NCBI GenBank assembly: GCA_036306585.1
Contig: JAXJZF010000004.1
Location: 1 to 64,000 of the forward strand
Source of the DNA: Aphodovivens sp036306585
GTDB taxonomy: Bacteria; Actinomycetota; Coriobacteriia; Coriobacteriales; Eggerthellaceae
Length of the DNA stretch: 64,000 nt
Direction of reading: 5' to 3'
Numbering within the stretch: the stretch's first letter is position 1; each line of letters begins with the position of its first letter. The translations under genes were made by a program, and so were the position numbers. Shown in pieces: positions 32,430 to 43,742 of the stretch. The notes under the pieces were generated by a model that was not told where the DNA came from, did no database searches, and worked only from the letters and a program-made list of their open reading frames with translations.

Positions 32430-33595
32430 GCAGGCGCCCCGACGCAACCGGGCACGACGGCAGGGCGGCGGCGCCGGGGATGCGGCGACCCCTGGTCGTG
32501 AAGATCGGCTCATCCACGCTCACCACGCCCGACTACCGCATCGACCGTGACTATCTGCAGCAGATTGCCGCGCAGGTGGCGCGCGTGCGCCAGCAGGGAT
32601 GGCAGCCCATCATCGTCACCTCCGCCGCGATCGCCTGCGGGCTTGAGGCGCTGGGGATGGACGGCCGCCCCGATGACATGCCCAGCCTGCAGGCTGCCGC
32701 CTCGGTGGGCCAAAGCGCGCTTTCCGCCGCGTACGCCCAAGCGTTCGCCCCCTACGGCGTGGTGACGTCGCTGGTGCTGCTCACGCGGCGCGACACGGCC
32801 GACCGAAGCGCGTACCTGCATGCGCGCGACACGTTCGACAAACTGCTGGATTTCGGCGTGGTGCCCATCGTCAACGAGAACGACACCGTTTCGGTAGAGC
32901 AGATCCGCTTCGGCGACAACGACACGCTCGCCGCGCTGGTGGCGTGCCTGGTGGAGGCGAAGCTGGTGGTGATCCTCTCCGACATCGACGGGCTCTACGA
33001 TGCCAACCCCCGCAGGGTGGAGGGCGCGCGGCTCATCGAGCGGGTGGATGCCATCGATGCGCACGTGATGTCCATGTGCGGCGAGGCGGGCACGGCAGCC
33101 GGCTCGGGCGGCATGATCACCAAGGTGAAGGCCGCGCGCGTGCTGATGGCTGCCGGCATTCCCATGGTCATCTGCAACGGGCGGCGCGAAGGCGCCGTGC
33201 AGGACGCCGCGGCGGGGGAGAGCGTGGGCACGCTGTTCGCCGCCTCCGAGCGTCCGCACGAGATCACCCCGAAGAAGCTGTGGATCGCGCTGGGCGACTC
33301 CGCCCGCGGCGCGTTGACGGTGGACGAAGGGGCCCGCAAGGCGCTCATCGAGCGCGGTTCGTCGCTGCTGGCGGTTGGCGTGCGCGGTGTCGAGGGGCGT
33401 TTCGATGCCGGGGATATCGTCGACATACGCGATGCGACCGGGCATGTGTTCGCCCGCGGGCGCGTGTCGGCGGAATCCGACGAAGTGGAGCTGGCGGAAG
33501 GATTGGATCAGAAGGCGCTGGCGGGCAATCGGCTGCTGGCGCATATGGCGGAGCGCCCGTTGGTGCACCGTGACGAGCTGATAGTGTTCGAATAG
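32426..33595 (+). CDS. proB: Glutamate 5-kinase
   Basis: This 389-residue enzyme phosphorylates glutamate, the first step of proline synthesis. After a 22-residue leader, the amino-acid kinase domain starts RRPLVVKIGSSTLTTPDYRI, with VTSAAIACGLEALGM (the alternate form of the SSGA loop), SVGQSALSAAYAQAF, NENDTVSVEQIRFGDNDTLA and LSDIDGLYDANPR. A C-terminal PUA domain (about 290-370: RGALTVDEGARKALIERGSS, GDIVDIRDATGHVFARGRV) is present, as in E. coli ProB. Start is the ATG overlapping the obgE stop. The next gene is proA, so both committed steps are made together. Confidence 0.94.
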   Translation: MSRRPDATGHDGRAAAPGMRRPLVVKIGSSTLTTPDYRIDRDYLQQIAAQVARVRQQGWQPIIVTSAAIACGLEALGMDGRPDDMPSLQAAASVGQSALSAAYAQAFAPYGVVTSLVLLTRRDTADRSAYLHARDTFDKLLDFGVVPIVNENDTVSVEQIRFGDNDTLAALVACLVEAKLVVILSDIDGLYDANPRRVEGARLIERVDAIDAHVMSMCGEAGTAAGSGGMITKVKAARVLMAAGIPMVICNGRREGAVQDAAAGESVGTLFAASERPHEITPKKLWIALGDSARGALTVDEGARKALIERGSSLLAVGVRGVEGRFDAGDIVDIRDATGHVFARGRVSAESDEVELAEGLDQKALAGNRLLAHMAERPLVHRDELIVFE

Positions 33596-33613
33596 CCGAT
33601 GGAGGCGGGTGCG

Positions 33614-34906
33614 ATGGCAAACGATCGGATCAAGGCCGAGGTTCTGGGGATCGCCCAGGCGGCGCGGCGGGCCAGCGTCGAGCTGGGGCAGGCGGGCATC
33701 GAGGAGCGCAACCGGGCTCTGCGAGCCATGGCGGCGGCACTGCGCGAGAACGCTTCCGGCATCGTCGAGGCCAACGGGAAGGACATGGACGCCGCGCGGG
33801 CGGCGGGCACCAAGGACAGCCTGCTCGACCGCCTGATGCTGGACGAGGGCCGCGTGGACGATATGGCTGCGGCGCTCGAGGACTTGGTGGCGCTTCCCGA
33901 TCCGCTGGGCAAGGTGCAGGAGCAGCGCGACCTGTACAACGGCATCCATCTCCAGCGCGTGAGCGTGCCCTTGGGCGTGGTCGCCGTGGTGTACGAGGCC
34001 CGTCCCAACGTGACGGCCGACGCTGCCGGCATCGCCCTGAAGTCGGGCAACGCGTGCGTGCTGCGCGGCGGTAGCATGGCGGCCCGTTCGAACGCCGCCA
34101 TCTCGAAGGTGCTCCACGATGCCGCTGTGGAAGCGGGCATGCCCGCGGGTTGCATCGGCTCCATCGCCTCCACCGACCGCGCCGCGACCGACGAGCTCAT
34201 GCAGCTGCACGGCATCGTGGACGTGCTCATCCCGCGCGGCGGGGCGGGGCTCATCCGCCACTGCGTGGAATGCTCGAAGGTGCCCGTCATCGAAACCGGC
34301 ACGGGCAACTGCCATGTGTACGTGCACGCCTCCGCCGACTTGGCGAAGGCCGTCGCCATCATCGAGAATGCCAAGTGCCGCCGCTACGGCGTATGCAACG
34401 CCGCCGAGACGCTGCTGGTGGACGCCTCCGTAGCCGAGGGGTTCCTGCCCTTGGCGTTCGCGGCGCTTGCCCCCCACGGCGTGAAACTGCATTGCGATGA
34501 AACGGCGTTCCGCATCGCCGAGCGCATGGCGCAGGAAGGGGCCGATCTGAAGTTCTGCCGCGCCGACGAGCGCGATTGGGAGACCGAGTATCTCGCGCCC
34601 GAGCTGGCGGTACGGTGCGTCGGCGGCATCGACGAGGCCATCGAGCACATCAACCGTTACGGAACGTGCCATTCCGAGGCGATCGTCGCCGAGGATCAGG
34701 CGGCGTGCGAGCGGTTCCTGGCGCGTGTGGATGCGGCGGCGGTGTACGCCAACGCATCCACGGCGTTCACTGACGGCGGGCAGTTCGGCATGGGGGCAGA
34801 GATCGGCATCTCCACGCAGAAGCTGCATGCGCGCGGGCCGTTCGCCCTCAGGGCGCTCACCTCCTACAAGTACGTGCTGCGCGGCGATGGGCAGGTGCGC
34901 GCCTAG
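33614..34906 (+). CDS. proA: Gamma-glutamyl phosphate reductase
   Basis: This 430-residue NADPH-dependent aldehyde-dehydrogenase-type enzyme reduces glutamyl-5-phosphate to the semialdehyde in proline synthesis. Start is the ATG at 33614, with GGAGG 8 bases upstream; the ATG at 33599 overlaps that ribosome site and is rejected. Signatures include VPLGVVAVVYEARPNVTADA, LKSGNACVLRGGSMAARSN, IPRGGAGLIRHCVE, VIETGTGNCHVYVH and the catalytic cysteine in NAKCRRYGVCNAAETLLVD. FTDGGQFGMGAEIGISTQKL and HARGPFALRALTSYKY close the family pattern. It lies 18 bases from proB. Confidence 0.96.
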   Translation: MANDRIKAEVLGIAQAARRASVELGQAGIEERNRALRAMAAALRENASGIVEANGKDMDAARAAGTKDSLLDRLMLDEGRVDDMAAALEDLVALPDPLGKVQEQRDLYNGIHLQRVSVPLGVVAVVYEARPNVTADAAGIALKSGNACVLRGGSMAARSNAAISKVLHDAAVEAGMPAGCIGSIASTDRAATDELMQLHGIVDVLIPRGGAGLIRHCVECSKVPVIETGTGNCHVYVHASADLAKAVAIIENAKCRRYGVCNAAETLLVDASVAEGFLPLAFAALAPHGVKLHCDETAFRIAERMAQEGADLKFCRADERDWETEYLAPELAVRCVGGIDEAIEHINRYGTCHSEAIVAEDQAACERFLARVDAAAVYANASTAFTDGGQFGMGAEIGISTQKLHARGPFALRALTSYKYVLRGDGQVRA

Positions 34907-34907
34907 C

Positions 34908-35666
34908 ATGGCGGCATCATCTGGCGATCCGACAACCCGCGCCATCGATGGGCCGCACTTCGTCGTCTGCCCGCGTTTCGACCGGCTGGGCGAAGATGGC
35001 TCCTCGGTGCGGTTGGGCATCATGGGCGGCACGTTCGACCCCATCCATATCGGGCATCTTGCCGTTGCCGAGCAGGCGCGCGAGGCGTTCGGCCTGGCGG
35101 GGGTGGCTTTCGTCCCCGCTGGGGTGCCCGTGTTCAAGCTGGACCGCCATGTCGCGCCCGCGGAGGATCGGCTGGAGATGTGCCGCCGCGCCGTCCAGGA
35201 CAACCCCTGCTTCGATGTGAGCGACATCGAGGTGCGCCGTGCGGGCATCACCTACACCGTTGACACGCTGCGCGAGATGCGCGCGCATTATCCGGGCAAC
35301 GTCGAGCTGTGCTTCATCATCGGCGCCGACGCCCTGGCAAGCCTTCCCAAGTGGCGCGAAAGCGCCGAGGTGGCGCGCCTCGCCAGCATCATCGCCGTCA
35401 CGCGTCCGGGGTTCGCGCTCGACGAACGGGTGTGCGCCCAGGTGGAAGCGGCGAGGTTTCGGGTGGAATACCTGGAGGTCACGGCATTGTCTGTTTCGTC
35501 GAGCCGGTTGAGGGATATGCTGGAGCAGGGGATGTCCATCCGCTACCTCACACCCGACGGCGTGTTCGACTACATCCGCGAGCGCGGCCTCTACGGGTTC
35601 GGTGGCTCAGAAGCGGCGCGCGGGGCTTCCGCAGTGCGATCCGAGGAAGGGAATGCCAGTGAGTAA
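34908..35666 (+). CDS. nadD: Nicotinate-nucleotide adenylyltransferase
   Basis: This 252-residue nucleotidyltransferase converts nicotinate mononucleotide to deamido-NAD. A 38-residue leader precedes the catalytic core VRLGIMGGTFDPIHIGHLAV, which carries the (H/T)xGH motif. FVPAGVPVFKLDRHVAPAED, FIIGADALASLPKW and the C-terminal SVSSSRLRDMLEQGMSIRYL (ISSTxIR-like motif) confirm the family. The ATG at 34908 is 1 base after the proA stop; an internal start nearer the core cannot be excluded because the leader is longer than usual. It overlaps yqeK by 14 bases. Confidence 0.93.
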   Translation: MAASSGDPTTRAIDGPHFVVCPRFDRLGEDGSSVRLGIMGGTFDPIHIGHLAVAEQAREAFGLAGVAFVPAGVPVFKLDRHVAPAEDRLEMCRRAVQDNPCFDVSDIEVRRAGITYTVDTLREMRAHYPGNVELCFIIGADALASLPKWRESAEVARLASIIAVTRPGFALDERVCAQVEAARFRVEYLEVTALSVSSSRLRDMLEQGMSIRYLTPDGVFDYIRERGLYGFGGSEAARGASAVRSEEGNASE

Positions 35667-36285
35667 CGAGTGTCTAGGTCATATGGATCCGCTTTCCGAC
35701 GAGTTCTTCGAGGGGTGCTGCAAGCTGCTGCGCGAACGGCTTCCCAAGAAGAGCCGGTACCGCCACTCGCTGGGCGTGTCCGGGGAATCCGTCCGCCTGG
35801 CGCATCTATACGGCGCCGACGAGCGCAAGGCGCGCCTTGCGGGGTTGCTGCACGATTGGGACAAGGGCTACGACGACGAGGGCATCCGCGCGCGCGTGGC
35901 GGAGTTGGGGCTGCAGGTGGATCCGTTTCTGCTCGAGCGCATGCCGCAGCTGCTGCACGGCCCCACCGCGGCAGCGGCGCTTGCGAAGCGCTTCCCCCGG
36001 ATCCCGTCTGATGTGCTGAGCGCCATAGAGCGGCACACCGCCGGGGCCGTTGGCATGAGCGATCTGGACATGATCGTCTACATCGCCGACGTCATCGAGC
36101 CCAACCGCGATTTCCCCGGGGTCGACGACCTGCGCGCCCTGCCCGAGAAAGAAAGCTTGGACGACCTGTTCATCGACGTGTCGGCGCACGTGCTTGTGAA
36201 CCTTGTCGACAGAAGGCGTTTTGTGCACCCGAACACCCTCGAAGTATGGAATCATTGCATTGCCCGTAAAAAGGGCGTTGATTAG
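35653..36285 (+). CDS. yqeK: HD-domain hydrolase, YqeK-type Ap4A hydrolase
   Basis: This 210-residue HD-superfamily protein is next to nadD, as in most Gram-positives. The metal-binding set is present: H in KSRYRHSLGVSGESVRLAHL, the HD pair in LAGLLHDWDKGY, and the later H in LLHGPTAAA, with D in MIVYIADVIEPNRDFPGVDD. Members of this family symmetrically cleave diadenosine tetraphosphate to ADP. GAGGAAGGG serves as ribosome site; an in-frame GTG at 35659 has better spacing than the ATG at 35653, so the start is ambiguous by two codons. It is followed by rsfS after 11 bases. Confidence 0.88.
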   Translation: MPVSNECLGHMDPLSDEFFEGCCKLLRERLPKKSRYRHSLGVSGESVRLAHLYGADERKARLAGLLHDWDKGYDDEGIRARVAELGLQVDPFLLERMPQLLHGPTAAAALAKRFPRIPSDVLSAIERHTAGAVGMSDLDMIVYIADVIEPNRDFPGVDDLRALPEKESLDDLFIDVSAHVLVNLVDRRRFVHPNTLEVWNHCIARKKGVD

Positions 36286-36296
36286 GAAGGAACAAC

Positions 36297-36752
36297 ATGA
36301 CCCGAACCGACCAACCCGTCGAGTGGGAAACCGCTGAGGAAAAGCAGGCGTTCTCGCGCCAGGTCGCGCTTGCCGCTGCGCGCGCCGCCGACGAGAAGAA
36401 GGCGACCGACATCCTGGTGCAGGACGTGCGCGAGCTGGTGAGCATCACCGATTACTTCGTCATCGTCACTGCTTCGAATGCCCGCCAGGTGGAAGCCATC
36501 ATCGATGAGATCGAGGAGGCGCTGCGCGTGCAGCTGCACGTCAAGCCCAACCACACCGAGGACAGCCGCGACGGCTCGTGGTCGCTGCTGGATTACGGCG
36601 ATGTGGTGGTGCACGTGTTCATGCCCGAGGCGCGCGAGTACTACCGGCTCGAGGAGCTGTGGAACGACGCGCCGGCGCTCGACCTCGCCGTCGAGGCTGG
36701 GTTGACCGACGTCGAGTACTCAGATCGCATCTCCAAGATGCTGGGGAGGTAG
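36297..36752 (+). CDS. rsfS: Ribosomal silencing factor RsfS
   Basis: This 151-residue protein binds L14 on the 50S subunit and blocks subunit joining in starvation. Family motifs are KKATDILVQDVRELVSITDY, FVIVTASNARQVEAIIDEIE, GSWSLLDYGDVVVHVFMPEA and REYYRLEELWNDAP. A 25-residue N-terminal extension and a C-terminal tail (DVEYSDRISKMLGR) exceed the E. coli length of 105, as is common in actinobacteria. GGAAGGAAC lies just before the ATG. It is the last gene of the rplU-to-rsfS run and is followed by a strong terminator. Confidence 0.95.
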   Translation: MTRTDQPVEWETAEEKQAFSRQVALAAARAADEKKATDILVQDVRELVSITDYFVIVTASNARQVEAIIDEIEEALRVQLHVKPNHTEDSRDGSWSLLDYGDVVVHVFMPEAREYYRLEELWNDAPALDLAVEAGLTDVEYSDRISKMLGR

Positions 36753-36775
36753 CGCCGCGCGTCCCGACTGCTTCG

Positions 36776-36803
36776 AAAGCCCGCTTCGGCGGGCTTTTCT
36801 TTT
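36776..36803. terminator. Bidirectional rho-independent terminator
   Basis: AAAGCCCGC-TTCG-GCGGGCTTT is a 9-base stem with the very stable TTCG tetraloop, followed by TCTTTT. It lies between convergent rsfS and the P1 peptidase gene, touches the latter's stop codon, and can serve both strands. Confidence 0.93.
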
Positions 36804-37782
36804 AGCAGGTGCCCAGCTCCTTCGCGCATGGCAGCCCGTAGGCGGACTCCGCCTGGGTGGCGGCGCGCTCGATCGCGCGCTGCATGGCCTCCGTCGCCAG
36901 CACCGACACGGCGTCGGGGCTGGTTTCCACTTGGCCCGATGCGAAGGCGAAGATGGTGTCGCCGTCGTTGAGGGTGTGCACCGGCTTGATGGCGCGGGCA
37001 TAGGCGTCGTGCGTGCAGGAGGCGGTCTTGGTCGCTTGGGCCTTCGTGATGCGCGCGTTGGTGAGCACGCATCCGATGGTGGTGTTGGTCACGGGGGCGC
37101 TCGCATCCGCCGCGCCTGCCAGCGAGCGCTCGAAGGTCGCGATCGGGTCGGCGATGCCGCCTTGGCCATCGCGTGTGCCGGCAAGCTGTCGCCCGTCGGC
37201 GGCCGTCACGTGCCCAAGCGCGTTCACCGCCACCAGGGCCACGCATGCCAGATCGCCCCAGCGAAGCCCCGCCATGCCGAAGCCCGTCTTCATGGTGCCC
37301 TCACCGCCGAGCATCTTGCCCACGCTCGCGCCCGTCCCGGCGCCGACGTTGCCTTCCGTCAGCGCTCCCCCATAGGCGGGGGAGAGCGCCTCGCGCGCGG
37401 CGGCAGCGCCCATGGCGGCGTCCGGATGCGCGTTTTGCCCAACCAGCAGGTCGAACAGGCACGCGCCCGTGACGATGGGCACGCAGGCTTCGCCCAGTTG
37501 GAAGCCGATGCCGTGCGTCGCGAGTTCCTCTATCACGCCGCAGGAGGCCTCCAGCCCGAAGGCGCTGCCTCCCGAAAGGACCACGGCGTGCACCAGCTGC
37601 ACCATGTTCTCGGGTTTCAGGAGGTCGGTCTCGCGCGTGGCGGGCCCGCCGCCCCGCACGTCCACGCCGCATACGGCACCCTTAGGGGCGATGATCACGG
37701 TGCATCCGGTGCCGGCTTCGGCGTTCTGCGCATGCGCGCAGCGGAATGCGGGCAGGTCGGAAAGGCTGGCAGGTTCGAGCAT
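36802..37782 (-). CDS. P1-family (S58) self-processing aminopeptidase/amidase
   Basis: This 326-residue protein belongs to the P1 family (DmpA, NylC-like Ntn-fold hydrolases), which cleave themselves before a nucleophilic Ser/Thr to become active. Visible family blocks are GCTVIIAPKGAVCGVDVRGG, GPATRETDLL, VHAVVLSGGSAFGLEASCGV, TEGNVGAGTGASVGKMLGG and the cleavage region VTNTTIGCVLTNARITKAQA. There N233-T234 matches the Asn/Thr site of NylC, giving T234 as predicted nucleophile. HDAYARAIKPVHTLNDGDTI completes the pattern. There is no signal peptide, so it is cytoplasmic. Substrates could be N-terminal residues of peptides or small amides. AAGGGACG precedes the ATG by 4 bases. It stands alone, convergent to the rsfS operon. 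Confidence 0.9.
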   Translation of the reverse strand: MLEPASLSDLPAFRCAHAQNAEAGTGCTVIIAPKGAVCGVDVRGGGPATRETDLLKPENMVQLVHAVVLSGGSAFGLEASCGVIEELATHGIGFQLGEACVPIVTGACLFDLLVGQNAHPDAAMGAAAAREALSPAYGGALTEGNVGAGTGASVGKMLGGEGTMKTGFGMAGLRWGDLACVALVAVNALGHVTAADGRQLAGTRDGQGGIADPIATFERSLAGAADASAPVTNTTIGCVLTNARITKAQATKTASCTHDAYARAIKPVHTLNDGDTIFAFASGQVETSPDAVSVLATEAMQRAIERAATQAESAYGLPCAKELGTC

Positions 37783-38102
37783 GGTTCGTCCCTTCGTCGT
37801 GGGGCGCTGCGGCCCCGTTTCGTCGTTTCAGCGATGATACAGCGCCGCCGCGCCGCCGACAAACGGTATTGGGCATCAACGGGTTGCGTGAGGCGTGGGG
37901 CTGGCAGCCAGGTGCGATTGCGGGTCGGTCCTCGGGACGGGGCCGTGCGATCATCCATCGCAGCATCCCCCTCATCCGCCGTTTTCACGCGATTTACCGC
38001 AGCGATGCCCGTGTTTTCGGATTTATACTTGAATTAAGGTATTGCGGAGTTTACACTGCTTTCGTCTAGCTTGCTTGTGCGTGCCCTCGAAAGGACGCAC
38101 GT
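37783..38102 (+). other. Intergenic region between the peptidase and the BTAD regulator
   Basis: This 320-base divergent gap has no supported gene. Its right part becomes AT-rich and carries the regulator's promoter. Its left part (37783-38020) shows no repeat or structured element I can defend. Confidence 0.5.
38029..38057 (+). promoter_or_regulatory. Promoter of the BTAD regulator gene
   Basis: TTGAAT (38029-38034), a 17-base spacer and TACACT (38052-38057) make a good promoter 45 bases before the start. A second -10-like TATACT (38024-38029) overlaps its -35. GAAAGGA lies 8 bases before the ATG. Confidence 0.55.
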
Positions 38103-40694
38103 ATGCCCACTTTCATGGAAGCCGCCGCATGCGGAGGGCGTAGGCCCCGCCTGCTGGCATCCCTCAGATGCTTTCCCCGCGCCGATCTGATCTCCCAGCT
38201 TTTGCGCGATCGCCAGGTGGCGCGATTCGTGGTGGCGCCCGATGGATTCGGGAAAAGCAGCCTTGCTTTCGGCTATGCCGACACCGTCTTCTCGTTCCAG
38301 CACGTCATGTGGATCAACGGGAAAAGCCCCTGCTTCATCCGCGATCTGGACAAAGGCATCATCGCCTCCGAGGTGATGGAGGTCGACAGCGATGCAGCGC
38401 TGGTGGTGATCGATGATGTCCCGGCGCTTGCCCCCGAGCGCGTCAATGCGCTTTCAGCGGAAATCGACCGCCTGCTCGCCGATCGGTGCGAGGTGCTGGT
38501 GTGCTGCGCGCCGTCTTGCGATGCCTTTGGGACGTTGCAGCGCGACCGTCTGAAGCTTGATTCAACCGACCTGCTCATTGCCGACGACGACGCGAGTCAA
38601 GGCCAGCTTGCCGCGTCCGCGGATCTGGCGGAGCGCATCGCGGGTTTGCGACGGGAGTCGGGAATGTCGGCGCGGTCGTTCCTCGCGGGCATCGCGGGCG
38701 AGGAGCTGCCCGCGGACCTGATCTTGGCCATGGTGGTCGTTTTAATCTTGCAGGAAGGCGACCTTTCCGAGCTCGAAGCGTTCGGATCGTGCGGCGTGCA
38801 GGAATGCGGGCTGCTGGCGCGCGGGTACCCGTTCCTGGGCATCAGCATGGACGCCGGGGCGTTCTGCACGCCGGCGTTTTCCATCGACGACATCGCGGCG
38901 GCGTTTGCGAAGAAGCTGGATGCCGCGGCGCAGAGCTCGCGGTTCGCGACGCGCTCCGATCTGGCTCAGGGTTTGGCGGATGCGCTGCTCGCGCGCGGCG
39001 ACGGCAAGCGCGCCTGCCGTGCCGTGTCGGCGATGTGCTCTCAGGCGGCGAAAGGGGAGTGGCTGGAGCGGCAACGCGCGGCGCTGGCGAGGTGCGCGTG
39101 CCTGCTTCCCGCCCTGGACCTATCCGCCGAGGCTGGCCGCAGGAAGCCCATCGCCGCGCGCCCCGCGATGGAGGCGGACGATGCCTGGCGTTGCGCGGCG
39201 CTGGGCGATATCGGGCAGGCGCGGGTCCATGCTCGCCGCGCGGTCGCCTGCCCGGATGAATTTGCCCAGGTGATGGGCTTGTTGACGCTCAGACGCCATG
39301 GGGAACGGGAAGAGGCGGCACAGGCTTCGAAGCGCCTTGCGGGTTGGGCGGGGCCGTCTGTGCCCGAGGGCGGTTTGGACGTTGGGTCCGCACGCTGCAT
39401 GAGGCCGCTTGCCTCTTTGGGAGGCTTGTCCTCGCTTCCCGCCGAGAAGGCGCGTCGCCTATGGGACCGTTGGGGGTCTGCCGGTGCGCATCCCGACGTG
39501 CTGACGATAGCGGCGTTATGGCTGTTCCAAGATGCATGCACGCGGGAGGAGGCGGGCGTTCCGCAGTCACCCGGCACCGAAATGCCCGGCGCACTCGACG
39601 AGGGCTTGCTGCTCACATGCGCTCGGTTCGTCGCAGGGCGTCTCGAGGCGTCGCCCGGCTCGGTTAACGCTTTCGCCGCGCTGGCTTGCTCGGCATGGGG
39701 AAGCCTGCGTCGTCGGCGTCCCGTGGGAAACGGCGTCGATCCCCTGGGCGACCCGGCGGCTGCCCGTGCTGCGCGCGATGCGGAGGATGCGGTGATCCGG
39801 CAGCGCCGCGAGCTGGAAAGCCGCAAACGGGCGCGCGATCGCAGGCGTCGCGACTATGCCGCGACCCATCCCGATTCGTTCCTCGACGGCCGCTATCGCG
39901 GCGAGGCGCTCCGTTCCGCCCCGCACGGGCCGCTGCTGACGGTGAAGCTGTTCGGCGGCGTGGAGGCCTGGCTGGGGGACATGCAGGTGGACCCGGAGAA
40001 GCTGCGCCGTCAGAAGGTGAAGACCCTGCTCGCCCTCCTGGTGCTGCATCGGGGCCGCGAGCTGTCGCGCGATAGGCTGCTTGCCATGATGTGGCCAGAG
40101 TCCGATATCGATGCGGCGCGGAAGGGCTTCTACACCATCTGGTCGCTTCTACGGTCGGCCCTTTCGCTGCCCGACGGAACCTGCCCGTACCTGGTGCGCC
40201 AGCAGAACGTGTGCCGGCTGAACGGGAGCTTGCTGCGCAGCGACGTCGCTGATTTAGGGGACGTTTGCCATGCCCTGATGTTCGAGGACATGAGCACCGA
40301 CGATTGGGCTCGTCTTGCGACCGACGTCGATCTGCGCTTCTCCGACGAGCTGATGCCGGGCGAGAAGGTGACGGAGGCCATAGGGCTCATGCGGAGCGAA
40401 TGCCGCACGCGCCTGGTGGACGCGCTCGTCGCGGCATCGCGGAGACTGGGCCGTGCGGGACGGGTGCGCGAGAGCCTGTGGTTCTCCCGGGCGGCGCTGC
40501 GTCGCGACCGCTCGCGCGAAGATGCCTACACCGCCCTGATGCGCGCCCAAGTGGCAGCCGGGCAGCGCTCTGCGGCGCTGGAAACCTATTTCGATTGCCG
40601 GAGGTTCCTCGCCGAGGAGCTGGGTATCGATCCGTCCCCGGAAACCATGGAGGTGTATCGGAACATCATCGAGTCCGAGGAGGGGCTGGAGTAG
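38103..40694 (+). CDS. Large STAND-type regulator with C-terminal OmpR-like/BTAD domains
   Basis: This 863-residue protein has an N-terminal P-loop module resembling MalT/LuxR-type STAND ATPases: Walker A VVAPDGFGKSSLAFGYA (G48-K51) and a Walker B-like ALVVIDDVPAL near 100. An alpha-helical middle region follows without clear motifs. From about residue 610 there is a winged-helix DNA-binding domain (LLTVKLFGGVEAWLGD, KVKTLLALLVLHRGRELSRD, LLAMMWPESDIDAARKGFYT) and then a bacterial transcriptional activator domain ending QVAAGQRSAALETYFDCRRF and ELGIDPSPETMEVYR. SARP regulators have this DNA-binding/BTAD pair at the N-terminus, whereas here it is at the C-terminus. It is probably an ATP-dependent activator of unknown target. 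It is monocistronic and lies just upstream of secA, with a palindrome between. Confidence 0.82.
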   Translation: MPTFMEAAACGGRRPRLLASLRCFPRADLISQLLRDRQVARFVVAPDGFGKSSLAFGYADTVFSFQHVMWINGKSPCFIRDLDKGIIASEVMEVDSDAALVVIDDVPALAPERVNALSAEIDRLLADRCEVLVCCAPSCDAFGTLQRDRLKLDSTDLLIADDDASQGQLAASADLAERIAGLRRESGMSARSFLAGIAGEELPADLILAMVVVLILQEGDLSELEAFGSCGVQECGLLARGYPFLGISMDAGAFCTPAFSIDDIAAAFAKKLDAAAQSSRFATRSDLAQGLADALLARGDGKRACRAVSAMCSQAAKGEWLERQRAALARCACLLPALDLSAEAGRRKPIAARPAMEADDAWRCAALGDIGQARVHARRAVACPDEFAQVMGLLTLRRHGEREEAAQASKRLAGWAGPSVPEGGLDVGSARCMRPLASLGGLSSLPAEKARRLWDRWGSAGAHPDVLTIAALWLFQDACTREEAGVPQSPGTEMPGALDEGLLLTCARFVAGRLEASPGSVNAFAALACSAWGSLRRRRPVGNGVDPLGDPAAARAARDAEDAVIRQRRELESRKRARDRRRRDYAATHPDSFLDGRYRGEALRSAPHGPLLTVKLFGGVEAWLGDMQVDPEKLRRQKVKTLLALLVLHRGRELSRDRLLAMMWPESDIDAARKGFYTIWSLLRSALSLPDGTCPYLVRQQNVCRLNGSLLRSDVADLGDVCHALMFEDMSTDDWARLATDVDLRFSDELMPGEKVTEAIGLMRSECRTRLVDALVAASRRLGRAGRVRESLWFSRAALRRDRSREDAYTALMRAQVAAGQRSAALETYFDCRRFLAEELGIDPSPETMEVYRNIIESEEGLE

Positions 40695-40701
40695 CGAGCG
40701 G

Positions 40702-40740
40702 CCCTGGCGCCAGGGCGGGCGGAAGGCTTTCCCTGGCGCC
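40702..40740. repeat. 14-base perfect palindrome plus repeated half, upstream of secA
   Basis: CCCTGGCGCCAGGG (40702-40715) is self-complementary. Its first ten bases, CCCTGGCGCC, recur at 40731-40740, so a 10-base stem can also form around a 15-base loop. It could be the transcription stop of the regulator gene, an operator, or both. No T tract follows. Confidence 0.5.
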
Positions 40741-40778
40741 GTCCTATCTGTGTAATTCCGCTGATTGCGGGCCGCTTG

Positions 40779-40787
40779 TGCTAGAGT
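40779..40787 (+). promoter_or_regulatory. Possible extended -10 of secA
   Basis: TGC-TAGAGT lies 82 bases before the secA ATG. No -35 at standard spacing. The leader between them is very GC-rich and can fold (GCGGC-GAGC-GCCGC). Confidence 0.3.
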
Positions 40788-40868
40788 TAACCGGATCGAT
40801 TATTCTACAGCGCGCCCCATCGCAGGCGGCGAGCGCCGCGGGCGCGCGCGAAGGGAAGGCTTCATTCC

Positions 40869-43727
<2,859 letters not shown>

Positions 43728-43742
43728 TGGGAACCAAGCGTT

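Noticed and set aside
32510..35251. A 913-codon minus-strand open frame opposite proB, proA and nadD
   Set aside because: Same antisense codon-bias effect; no motif and no ribosome site. Similar frames at 28075-30045, 42942-45089, 52894-54915 and 55424-57796 were rejected for the same reason.
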